DNA from: Bacteroidota bacterium
GTDB lineage: Bacteria > Bacteroidota > Ignavibacteria > Kryptoniales > JAKASW01
Assembly (NCBI GenBank): GCA_021789755.1
Contig: JAJYJD010000260.1
Location: forward strand, 1 to 5,309
Reading direction: 5' to 3'
DNA: 5,309 nucleotides
The translations under genes were made by a program, and so were the position numbers. Numbering within the stretch: the stretch's first letter is position 1; each line of letters opens with the position of its first letter. The notes under the pieces are model-generated. The model was not told the origin of the DNA. It saw only the letters and a list, made by a program, of their open reading frames with translations, and did no database searches. Shown one piece after another: positions 1 to 5,309 of this stretch.

Positions 1-1
1 G

Positions 2-1477
2 AGATTGGCGAACCTGAGAAAGCTCCTCGCTATAGCAAGGGAATTTGAGGGGCGCGGCTTCAACAGCCTGTACGATTTTATTGAGCGCATCCGGTATCTG
101 AAAGAGACGGCACGTGAAGGGCAGGCTCCGGTCGACGAAACGGTTGACGCCGTAAAAATAATGACCGTACATGCCGCCAAGGGGCTAGAGTTTCCCGTGG
201 TCGTGATTCCGTTTTGCGATGCGTTCACTCGCCGCGGCACAAGACTGATCGTCAACGACCATGTCGGGATACTCCCGTTCGTCGGAAACGAGATACCGGC
301 CGCCTTCTCGCTTTACAAATGTCTCGAGAGCATGAGCGAGCAGGCTGAAATTGCCAGACTCTTCTATGTGGCCTGTACCAGGGCTATGGACAAACTTGTG
401 CTGACGAGCACCGGTGGCAAACCGCCGCGCAACATAAAGTCGTTCACAGATATTCTCGCAAAAAGTCTCGACTTGTCGGCAATTCCTGTCGACGACTATC
501 TCGAGCTTCCCGGCGTGAAGATCAAAATCCACTCGGCGGTTCCCAATGTGCAAACGGCCGCTCTGGGGAAAACGGCATCAAGAGCCAAAACGGGCGATTT
601 GTTTCTGGACCCAATACCTGCGGGCATCGATGGCGAGTTTTACTCCGCAACTCTTCTCCAGACTTATCAGCTATGTCCTACAAAGTATTTCCTAAGATAC
701 CGCCTGGGCATGCCGGCGCCGGAGACACGGCTTATGCTCGATGAAAATGCGGAGCACGATGATTCGATACTTTCGACCGTGAAAGGCTCGCTGGTCCACG
801 CCGTCCTCGAGCGGGCAGTCTCCTCCGACAAGTCGGATGACGATGCGATACAGGCCGCTGCGAAACAGGCGATCGAATCGGGCGTGGCACAGATCCTGAG
901 CGAAGAAGAGGCCGGGAAGCTCGCTGGATTCGTCACCGGGAACGCGCATAACGCAATCGCGACGCTGCGGGCCGTGGCACAAACCGGAAAAAAATATACG
1001 GAACAGACGATAACCAGGAAATTCGGCTCCGACTTCCTGACCGGCACGATCGACCTGCTGATCGAGGACGAGAGCGGGTTTCACATTTACGATTACAAGA
1101 CCAACCGCCTCGAGATGTCTGACGAGCAGATATACTCGGGATATGAGACGCAGATGAAACTCTACGCCTCTCTATGCGGCAACCTGAAACCGGGTCAGGA
1201 CAAATTTGACGTGACGATCATTTTCACACGTGAACCGGGGAAGCACCTGCGGAAGATATATTCGAAAGAAGATTTAACCGGGTTCGAGACCGGGCTCCAT
1301 GCTGCGATTGACAGGATAAAAGCGATGGAAGAAAGTGAAGGAGCCTTTCCTTCGGGTGAGACGCTTCCAACCAGATCTCCACACTGCAGCGAGTGTGAAT
1401 ATTTCGTCGGGGACGGGGGAAAGGAATGCCTTATGAAGAATAGAACCGAGTTGCAGGGAACAGAAAGCAGGAAGTAA
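2..1477 (+). CDS. AddA/RecB-like UvrD-family helicase-nuclease, C-terminal part (5' partial)
   Basis: The reading frame is open at the left edge, so the N-terminal part (Walker A, motifs I-IV) is missing. A TTG at 5 is not the real start. Numbering from that TTG, helicase motif V lies at residues 52-66 (TVHAAKGLEFP core) and motif VI at 117-128 (LFYVACTRAMD). A poorly conserved linker follows to about 210. The rest is a RecB-type PD-(D/E)XK nuclease: GSLVH at 261-265 (H265), D350 in TGTIDLL, D363 and K365 in YDYKTNR, and a QxxxY motif at Q383/Y387. C224, C461, C464 and C475 (C-x2-C-x10-C at the end) match the cysteine arrangement that holds a 4Fe-4S cluster in AddB- and Cas4-type nucleases. 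By family it unwinds and resects DNA ends for recombinational repair, usually with an AddB-like partner, here possibly upstream and out of view. Whether it is AddA proper or another UvrD-nuclease fusion is undecided, because classical AddA lacks the cluster. Confidence 0.9.
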   Translation, partial: RLANLRKLLAIAREFEGRGFNSLYDFIERIRYLKETAREGQAPVDETVDAVKIMTVHAAKGLEFPVVVIPFCDAFTRRGTRLIVNDHVGILPFVGNEIPAAFSLYKCLESMSEQAEIARLFYVACTRAMDKLVLTSTGGKPPRNIKSFTDILAKSLDLSAIPVDDYLELPGVKIKIHSAVPNVQTAALGKTASRAKTGDLFLDPIPAGIDGEFYSATLLQTYQLCPTKYFLRYRLGMPAPETRLMLDENAEHDDSILSTVKGSLVHAVLERAVSSDKSDDDAIQAAAKQAIESGVAQILSEEEAGKLAGFVTGNAHNAIATLRAVAQTGKKYTEQTITRKFGSDFLTGTIDLLIEDESGFHIYDYKTNRLEMSDEQIYSGYETQMKLYASLCGNLKPGQDKFDVTIIFTREPGKHLRKIYSKEDLTGFETGLHAAIDRIKAMEESEGAFPSGETLPTRSPHCSECEYFVGDGGKECLMKNRTELQGTESRK

Positions 1478-1498
1478 GAAGCGAGAAATAAGGATCAG

Positions 1499-1528
1499 GA
1501 AGAGGGACCCGCAGGATGTTGCCTCTTC
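1499..1528. terminator. Weak candidate hairpin between convergent genes
   Basis: The 53-base gap between the converging helicase-nuclease and small FeoB-associated genes contains a perfect 7-bp inverted repeat, GAAGAGG (1499-1505) and CCTCTTC (1522-1528), with a 16-base loop. Its place just after one stop codon and just before the other fits a bidirectional terminator. However, the loop is long and no uridine run follows on either strand, so an intrinsic terminator is doubtful. Confidence 0.25.
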
Positions 1529-1530
1529 AT

Positions 1531-1632
1531 TCACCCGCAGCAGCTCTTCTTGGTCTTCTTCCTGATTGTCCTGAAGATTATTGCTCCGGCGGCGACGGCA
1601 AGAGCGGACAAGAACACGATCTCTCCGGTCAT
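1531..1632 (-). CDS. FeoB-associated Cys-rich membrane peptide (33 aa)
   Basis: The 33-residue product starts MTGEIVFLSA. It has one hydrophobic segment at about residues 4-20, then a strongly basic stretch (RTIRKKTKK, 21-29), and ends Ser-Cys-Cys-Gly. This layout (one membrane helix, positive cytoplasmic flank, cysteine-rich tail) and its place directly after feoB match the FeoB-associated Cys-rich membrane protein family. Members of that family usually have more cysteines, so this is a minimal version. Its role is not established; a part in the Feo complex or in handling Fe(II) at the cytosolic face is inference. The ATG overlaps the feoB stop as ATGA, and GGGAG sits about 6 bases upstream, which together fix the start. 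A longer frame reaching 1758 exists but runs through the feoB 3' end and is rejected. It is probably translated by coupling to feoB. Confidence 0.8.
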   Translation of the reverse strand: MTGEIVFLSALAVAAGAIIFRTIRKKTKKSCCG

Positions 1633-3701
1633 ATCAGGCTCCCGACCTGGTATACGACGAATGCAACTCCCCATGCTATCACAAAACTGTAGGCCAGGAA
1701 GAGGAACGCAAACGTCTTCCCTCCTTCCCGTGCCATGACAGCGACGGTTGCGAGACACGAAGTGTACAGCAGAAGGAAAATCATGAACGAGAGAGCCGAC
1801 GCGGGCGTGAAGCTTGACCTGATGGCCGATGCAAGGTTCCGGTTCCCCTCATCGGTTTGAAGTGTCTGGATGCCGGGCGTGAGAAGCGACATGAAGCTTT
1901 CCTTCGTTGCGGAACCGAGCGCCTTCGCCTGCTCCACGAGAGCCGGGAGGAAATGGAATTCCGGGTTTTTCTTGTGCACGTCAGCTGAATAAATAGTGCC
2001 CATAGAGCTGAGGACAATTTCTCTTGCCAGGAAAGCGGGGATAAGCGACGTGGAAATTCTCCAGTCATTGATGCCGATCGGCTTCAGGATGGGCGTGATC
2101 GCTTTTCCCACGTAGGCTGCAGCGCTGTCCGACTGGCTCTTGAGGTTCGGCGGAGTGTTCAGGAGCACCCAGATGGCGACCGATGCCGCGAAGATAACCG
2201 TGCCGGCCTTGTATAGAAAGCTTTTCACCTGGACCCATACGATCAGCAGCACAGTCCGGAGCCTCGGAACGCGGTATGGCGGAAGCTCCATCACGAAATG
2301 CGACAATTTTCCGCGGTAAGCGGTCTTGCGCAGGAAGAACGCCGTAAGCAGGCCGATCGCGATGCCGAGAAAGTACAGGGAGAATATCACGACGGCCGGG
2401 TGTACGAAAAAAAGCACCGCGAAGAAGGAGAAGACGACCAGTCGTGCGGGGCAGCTCATGAAAGGTATCATCGCCATAACGAGAAGCTTGTCGCGCTTGT
2501 TCTCCAGCGTCCTCGTCGCCATAACGGCGGGCACGTTGCAGCCGAAGCCGAGAAGGAGGGGGATCATGCCTTTGCCGTGAAGTCCGAGCCTGTGCATGAA
2601 GCGGTCCATGATGAATGCGATACGTGGCATGTACCCGGACATCTCGAGCAGGGCGATAAGGAAATAGATCATCGCTATGAGGGGCACGAACGTGATCACG
2701 AAACCCACGCCGCCGACGATCGCCTGAGAGAAGAAGTCGGGGAGCCATTTCCCGCCACCTACGCCCGACAGGAAGGAGAGGACGAGAGGCGAGAAGAAAT
2801 TGTCGATGAGTCCCTGTGTCCAGTTCATGAAGGGCGTCGAAAAATCGAATGAGATCTTGAACAGGAGGAACATTACGAGAAGGAAAATGAAGAAGCCGAG
2901 AATCGGGTGAAGGATGACTTTGTCGATTCTGTCCGTTATGTCCCTGGCGGTAACCTTTCTTTTCCTGAACGCCTCGTTGTAGAAGCCGTGCGCGAAGGCG
3001 TAGCGTTCGTCCTTGATGATGCTGTTTATATCTTTCCGGAAAAACTTCTCGAGATTCGCCTTCTCTTCGTTCTGTCCGTCGCCTTCGGTGAGCATCCTCA
3101 GCAGGGTCCGTTTATCGATCTCCGCGCCGTGTTGCCGCCTCTCCAGAGCTCCGAGCGCGTCTTCGACGTGTTCGCTGTACCTGACGGTTTTCGGAACCCG
3201 GCGGTTTTCCGCGCTCTCAACTATTGCATCGAGGAGCTCGCTCACGCCGTCGCCGTTCCTGCCGTTCGTTTTTACGACAGGGATGTCGAGAAGCTCACTG
3301 GTATGCCTGCTGTCCACCTCGATCCCGAGCTTGTGCGCTTCATCGGACATGTTTAGCGCTATTACCATCGGTCTCTTCAGTTCGAGGAGCTCGGTTGTCA
3401 GCAGCAGGTCCCGCTCTGCATTCGTGGTCTCGATGACGTTGACGATGACGTCGGGCTTTTCATCCGCTATGAAATTGTATGCGATGTACTCATCCTCCGA
3501 GATCGGTTCGAGGGTGTATATCCCCGGAAGATCGATGAAGTGAATGTCGTACCCCTTGTAGTTAAGAAACCCTTCTCTTTTCTCGACAGTTACCCCGGCC
3601 CAGTTGCCAACCTTGAGGTTGGTTTTCGCGGCGTGGTTTAACAGCGTGGTCTTGCCGACGTTGGGATTTCCCGCGAGGGCGACCTTGATAATCTCGTTCA
3701 T
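1629..3701 (-). CDS. feoB: Ferrous iron transport protein B (FeoB)
   Basis: FeoB is the inner-membrane Fe(II) permease with an N-terminal GTPase. The 690-residue product looks complete for the shorter FeoB class. The G domain shows G1 GNPNVGKT (11-18), the G2 Thr at T38 in GVTVEKREG, G3 DLPG (57-60), G4 NMSD (117-120) and a G5-like TNGRNGDGV near 145-153. A helical insertion domain follows to about 260. The membrane part starts near 265 (HPILGFFIFLL). It contains the two gate-type repeats with hallmark sequences GFGCNVPAVMATRT (385-398), MSCPARLV (415-422) and FLAREIVLSSMGTIY (557-571), and a final hydrophobic pair at about 636-687. C388, C417 and C649 lie in membrane segments like the cysteines conserved in other FeoB proteins. 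The start ATG overlaps the feoA stop as ATGA, with AGAGGT just upstream (3710-3705). It is the third gene of the fur-feoA-feoB operon and presumably iron-repressed by the neighbouring Fur. Confidence 0.98.
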   Translation of the reverse strand: MNEIIKVALAGNPNVGKTTLLNHAAKTNLKVGNWAGVTVEKREGFLNYKGYDIHFIDLPGIYTLEPISEDEYIAYNFIADEKPDVIVNVIETTNAERDLLLTTELLELKRPMVIALNMSDEAHKLGIEVDSRHTSELLDIPVVKTNGRNGDGVSELLDAIVESAENRRVPKTVRYSEHVEDALGALERRQHGAEIDKRTLLRMLTEGDGQNEEKANLEKFFRKDINSIIKDERYAFAHGFYNEAFRKRKVTARDITDRIDKVILHPILGFFIFLLVMFLLFKISFDFSTPFMNWTQGLIDNFFSPLVLSFLSGVGGGKWLPDFFSQAIVGGVGFVITFVPLIAMIYFLIALLEMSGYMPRIAFIMDRFMHRLGLHGKGMIPLLLGFGCNVPAVMATRTLENKRDKLLVMAMIPFMSCPARLVVFSFFAVLFFVHPAVVIFSLYFLGIAIGLLTAFFLRKTAYRGKLSHFVMELPPYRVPRLRTVLLIVWVQVKSFLYKAGTVIFAASVAIWVLLNTPPNLKSQSDSAAAYVGKAITPILKPIGINDWRISTSLIPAFLAREIVLSSMGTIYSADVHKKNPEFHFLPALVEQAKALGSATKESFMSLLTPGIQTLQTDEGNRNLASAIRSSFTPASALSFMIFLLLYTSCLATVAVMAREGGKTFAFLFLAYSFVIAWGVAFVVYQVGSLI
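1639..1643 (-). promoter_or_regulatory. Shine-Dalgarno for the FeoB-associated peptide
   Basis: On the minus strand GGGAG precedes the ATG at 1632 by 6 bases, inside the last codons of feoB. It supports the 33-residue start over the longer upstream frame. Confidence 0.6.
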
Positions 3702-3994
3702 TTGACCTCTACGTTCCTGGCAACGTCCACCGTTATTACGATCCTCGAATTGCTGGTCTTCACCACGATGCCCCTTCCGAGCTTCTGCATGATGGTGACC
3801 TTCTTTCCCCGCCTCAGGCCCATCGCCTGGATTTTTCTCACCGGCTCGTTCTCGATGATGAAGTCCACTATCTGAGCGGTGTCGCCGACCTTGAGATCTT
3901 TAATGGTCTTCCTTTGATCAGTCGGCTTCAATGCGACTTTTTTTGCGGCTCGGGCTGCTTCTGCCTTTACTGAGCGATCTCCGAAAAATGTCAT
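3698..3994 (-). CDS. feoA: Ferrous iron transport protein A (FeoA) with N-terminal extension
   Basis: FeoA is a small cytosolic SH3-fold protein needed for FeoB-dependent Fe(II) uptake, thought to act on the FeoB GTPase side. The FeoA core covers about residues 30-98: KDLKVGDTAQIVDF, then IQAMGLRRGKKVTI and a C-terminal strand region ending VARNVEVK. Most FeoA proteins are about 75-85 residues and begin close to the core. Here about 29 residues rich in Lys, Arg and Ala (MTFFGDRSVKAEAARAAKK) precede it. No ATG lies closer to the core; an in-frame TTG at codon 22 has no clear ribosome site. The chosen ATG is 21 bases after the fur stop and has only a weak, distant purine stretch (AAAGAGA) upstream, so the N terminus is less certain than the identity. 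The stop overlaps feoB as ATGA, which suggests translational coupling. Confidence 0.92.
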   Translation of the reverse strand: MTFFGDRSVKAEAARAAKKVALKPTDQRKTIKDLKVGDTAQIVDFIIENEPVRKIQAMGLRRGKKVTIMQKLGRGIVVKTSNSRIVITVDVARNVEVK

Positions 3995-4015
3995 GAGGAT
4001 GCTGCATCTCTTTCT

Positions 4016-4450
4016 TCATTCGCCGTTCTTGCAGTCCGGGCACAGGCCGAAGATCTGGTGAGAATGGCTGATGAGCGTAAACCTGAATTTCTTTGCAATT
4101 GCCTGTTGACCCTGTTCGATTCCGTCGTCGACGAACTCGACTATTTTTCCGCATTTGATGCAGACGAGGTGATCGTGATGAGATCTCCCGAATGCCTTCT
4201 CGTACCTCGAGCCGTGGTCCTTGAGTCGGGTCTTGAAGACGAGCTCGCATTCCTCGAGGATATCCAGAGTGTTATACACTGTCGCTCTGGAGACTTTGCT
4301 GCCGGTTCGCTTGAGGGTGAGGAATAGCTCGTCGGCGTCGAAGTGTCCGTTCGTCGCCATAACCGCGTCGAGGACTTCGAACCTCTCAGGCGTAACGCGG
4401 TAATTCTCTTCCCGCAAGTAACCTTCGAACTTCTGCTTTGCCGTGTCCAT
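4016..4450 (-). CDS. fur: Fur-family ferric uptake regulator
   Basis: This is a metal-dependent dimeric repressor of 144 residues, full length for Fur. The N-terminal winged helix (about 1-85) holds YRVTPERFEVL and the recognition-helix region SRATVYNTLDIL (54-65). The dimerisation/metal domain contains HHDHLVCIKCGKIVEF (91-106) and GLCPDC (135-140). C97, C100, C137 and C140 form two CxxC pairs for a structural Zn site. Aligned by eye to E. coli Fur, the regulatory-site ligands are all present: H37, E84, H92, H94 and E105. A second set is H91, D93, E112 and H129. E105 sits where PerR has the Asp linked to peroxide sensitivity, so an iron-sensing Fur is favoured over PerR, and the feo neighbourhood argues against Zur. 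The start at 4450 has AAAGG five bases upstream. It is the first gene of the operon, which implies autoregulation together with feoAB. Confidence 0.95.
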   Translation of the reverse strand: MDTAKQKFEGYLREENYRVTPERFEVLDAVMATNGHFDADELFLTLKRTGSKVSRATVYNTLDILEECELVFKTRLKDHGSRYEKAFGRSHHDHLVCIKCGKIVEFVDDGIEQGQQAIAKKFRFTLISHSHQIFGLCPDCKNGE

Positions 4451-4491
4451 CGTACCTTTACCGTTTGAATTTGGAGACTCCGGCTCCTGAT

Positions 4492-4521
4492 ACTGTATTG
4501 AACCGTGAACCCGAGTGTGAA
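4492..4521 (-). promoter_or_regulatory. Alternative weak promoter for fur
   Basis: On the minus strand TTCACA (4521-4516) and TACAGT (4497-4492) are separated by 18 bases, matching 5/6 and 4/6 of the sigma-70 consensus. A start near 4484 would give a leader of about 35 bases. It is weaker than the TTGACA candidate further upstream and may be chance. Confidence 0.2.
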
Positions 4522-4562
4522 ATTATCGGTCCGATTCCGGTTCGCTGCTGGTCCTGCGCTAT

Positions 4563-4574
4563 GTGAATATTCAC
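4563..4574. repeat. Perfect 12-bp palindrome in the divergent intergenic region
   Basis: GTGAATATTCAC is an exact 12-bp palindrome in a non-coding region between divergent genes, so it could be a dimer-binding operator. It lacks the N6 spacing of CRP-type TGTGA-N6-TCACA sites and does not match the classical Fur box. Its binding protein is unknown. Confidence 0.35.
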
Positions 4575-4582
4575 TGTTTCAG

Positions 4583-4610
4583 TTGCCGTTATTAAGACCA
4601 CGTCTAAATT
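4583..4610 (+). promoter_or_regulatory. Candidate promoter for the DUF58 gene
   Basis: TTGCCG (4583-4588) and TAAATT (4605-4610) with a 16-base spacer match 4/6 each of the sigma-70 hexamers. The leader to the DUF58 ATG would be about 80 bases. Its -10 overlaps the -10 region of the opposing fur promoter candidate, so the two promoters would compete face to face. The support is weak. Confidence 0.2.
4591..4609. promoter_or_regulatory. Candidate Fur operator: 19-bp imperfect palindrome
   Basis: ATTAAGAC-CAC-GTCTAAAT has 8-bp arms that pair at 7 of 8 positions around a 3-bp centre. Its 19-bp length suits a Fur-family dimer. It lies over the expected -10/start of the minus-strand fur promoter and between the hexamers of the plus-strand candidate, where a bound repressor would block both. 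It does not match the GATAAT-type Fur box. The nearest pattern I recall is the 7-3-7 Irr-type box (TTTAGAA-N3-TTCTAAA), itself bound by a Fur-family protein. Assignment to Fur is inference. Confidence 0.35.
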
Positions 4611-4634
4611 ATGCTTTCACTGCCGGAATGTCAA
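4606..4634 (-). promoter_or_regulatory. Best candidate promoter of the fur-feoAB operon
   Basis: On the minus strand a perfect -35 hexamer TTGACA (4634-4629) is followed by CATAATTT. The -10 can be read as CATAAT (4613-4608, 5/6 match, 15-base spacer) or TAATTT (4611-4606, 3/6, 17-base spacer). The predicted start is near 4600, inside a 19-bp palindrome, an arrangement expected of an autoregulated repressor gene. Confidence 0.45.
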
Positions 4635-4697
4635 GGGATTGAACGCGGAAAGTTCGCTCATGGTTTTGGAGGGGGAGTTCCGTAAATTTGTCTAGAT

Positions 4698-5309
4698 ATG
4701 AGCGAAAACGCGCTTAAGATGCTGACACCGAGCTTCATCTCACAGCTCTCCAACATGGAGCTGCGGGCCAGGCTCATCGTCGAAGGATTTCTCATTGGAA
4801 TGCACCGGTCTCCCTACCATGGTTTCAGCGTGGAGTTCGCCGAGCACCGCCAGTATTTCCCCGGCGACGACATCGGGAATATCGACTGGAAGGTCTACGG
4901 GCGCAGCGACCGGCTCTATATTAAGCAATATGAGGAAGAGACAAACCTGAAGGCATACATCCTCATCGACGCCAGCAACTCGATGGGGTTCAAGCGAGAC
5001 GGCAGTATCACGAAGCTGGAATACGCTTCTTACCTGGCTGCCGGCCTTATCTACCTCATGATGAAGCAGCAGGACGCCTCCGGACTGGCTGTCTACGACG
5101 AGTCGGTGAGACGTTTCTACGAACCTCACCTTACTTATTCGTACATGAAACTCCTGCTGACCGAACTGTCCGGTCTCCGGCCGCAGTCGAAGACCTCGAC
5201 GGCCAACGCGCTCTCGTCCCTTGCCGAGAGAATAAAAAGGCGGGGGCTGATCATCGTGATAAGCGATTTCCTCGACGACACAAAAAACGTGATCACCGCC
5301 CTCAAGCAT
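4698..5309 (+). CDS. DUF58 family protein, vWA-like (3' partial)
   Basis: The frame opens at ATG 4698 and stays open to the right edge, giving 204 residues of a protein usually about 290-430 long. The DUF58 signature is clear: GFSVEFAEHRQYFPGDDI at 42-59, then NIDWKVYGRSDRLYIKQYEEE at 61-81. The von Willebrand A-like part begins with LIDASNSMG (89-97), where D91, S93 and S95 form a DxSxS metal-site motif, and a later strand reads LIIVISDFLDD (184-194). There is no signal peptide or membrane segment, as in the cytosolic DUF58 subgroup. An in-frame TAA at 4683-4685 rules out a longer N terminus. The only strong purine-rich site, GGAGG at 4668-4672, is 25 bases from the ATG, too far for normal use. 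Family members usually sit beside a MoxR AAA ATPase and other vWA or BatA-like genes; none is upstream here, so any partner would be downstream. The exact function is unknown. No link to the divergent iron operon is evident. Confidence 0.92.
   Translation, partial: MSENALKMLTPSFISQLSNMELRARLIVEGFLIGMHRSPYHGFSVEFAEHRQYFPGDDIGNIDWKVYGRSDRLYIKQYEEETNLKAYILIDASNSMGFKRDGSITKLEYASYLAAGLIYLMMKQQDASGLAVYDESVRRFYEPHLTYSYMKLLLTELSGLRPQSKTSTANALSSLAERIKRRGLIIVISDFLDDTKNVITALKH

Larger units (their letters stand above)
4451..4600 (-). other. Possible long 5' leader of the fur-feo transcript
   Basis: If the TTGACA promoter at 4634-4606 is used, transcription begins near 4600 and the fur mRNA carries about 150 untranslated bases. 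The stretch contains several small inverted repeats: GTGAATATTCAC (4563-4574), ATCGGTCCGAT (4525-4535), GGAGACTCC (4473-4481), and a GAACCG/CGGTTC pair (4500-4505 with 4538-4543) that encloses the second one. I recognise no known riboswitch. A weaker promoter inside this region would shorten the leader to about 35 bases. Confidence 0.25.

Noticed and set aside
185..1084. Minus-strand frames opposite the helicase-nuclease
   Set aside because: The plus strand carries helicase and nuclease motifs throughout, and the minus products have no coherent features.
1507..1540. Direct repeat ACCCGCAG at 1507-1514 and 1533-1540
   Set aside because: It is only 8 bases, two copies, the second within coding sequence; chance is sufficient to explain it.
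1633..1758. N-terminal extension of the small minus-strand gene to a 75-residue product
   Set aside because: The added 42 residues run out of frame through the feoB 3' end and look like an antisense-type shadow (Arg/Cys/Pro rich). The ATGA overlap and GGGAG support the start at 1632.
2065..2748. Minus-strand 227-residue frame inside feoB
   Set aside because: It is a frame-shifted reading of feoB with an Arg/Pro/His-rich, motif-free product.
2298..2852. Plus-strand 184-residue frame opposite feoB
   Set aside because: It is highly charged (Glu/His/Arg) low-complexity sequence typical of the antisense of membrane-protein codons, with no start context or family motif.
2907..3543. Plus-strand frames of 149 and 176 residues opposite the FeoB G domain
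   Set aside because: They are antisense shadows of a well-conserved GTPase domain with no recognisable domain of their own.
4562..4575. CRP/FNR-type site reading of TGTGAATATTCACT
   Set aside because: The half-sites are four bases apart, not the six needed for TGTGA-N6-TCACA, and they do not match TTGAT-N4-ATCAA.
4740..5309. Open minus-strand frame of 189 residues at the right edge
   Set aside because: It lies opposite the DUF58 gene, whose plus-strand translation shows clear family motifs over the same span.

Overview
The window carries six protein-coding genes and no RNA gene, mobile element or CRISPR array that I can see. By eye the base composition is moderately GC-rich. Convincing Shine-Dalgarno sequences precede several genes, and the DUF58 protein at the right edge resembles those of the Bacteroidota/Chlorobiota (FCB) side of the bacteria, Ignavibacteria-like lineages in particular. 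That placement is a low-confidence impression from remembered family members, not a search result.

Layout, left to right. Positions 2-1477 (+) hold the C-terminal part of a UvrD/AddA/RecB-type helicase-nuclease cut by the left edge. It has helicase motifs V and VI, then a PD-(D/E)XK nuclease whose four cysteines suggest an iron-sulfur cluster. It converges, across a 53-base gap with a weak hairpin, on a four-gene minus-strand operon read from right to left: a Fur-family iron repressor (4450-4016), FeoA (3994-3698), the ferrous-iron permease FeoB (3701-1629) and a 33-residue FeoB-associated membrane peptide ending in Cys-Cys-Gly (1632-1531). Both the feoA/feoB and feoB/small-gene junctions are ATGA overlaps. 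To the right of fur is a 247-base divergent intergenic region with promoter-like sequences and two palindromes. Beyond it, a plus-strand DUF58 (von Willebrand A-like) gene starts at 4698 and runs off the right edge.

How it fits together. The minus-strand operon is a self-contained ferrous-iron uptake unit. Fur would sense Fe(II) and probably represses its own promoter. FeoB moves Fe(II) across the inner membrane, FeoA supports FeoB from the cytosol, and the tiny membrane peptide is a recurrent FeoB companion. All recognised Fur metal-site residues are present, including a Glu where peroxide-sensing PerR has Asp, so iron-dependent repression is the expected mode. The best fur promoter candidate (TTGACA at 4634-4629, minus strand) overlaps a 19-bp imperfect palindrome (4591-4609) placed where an autorepressor would bind. 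The flanking helicase-nuclease and DUF58 genes have no obvious functional link to iron. I see no clearly new system. The points most worth checking are the operator, the long fur leader, the FeoA N-terminal extension and the Fe-S nuclease.
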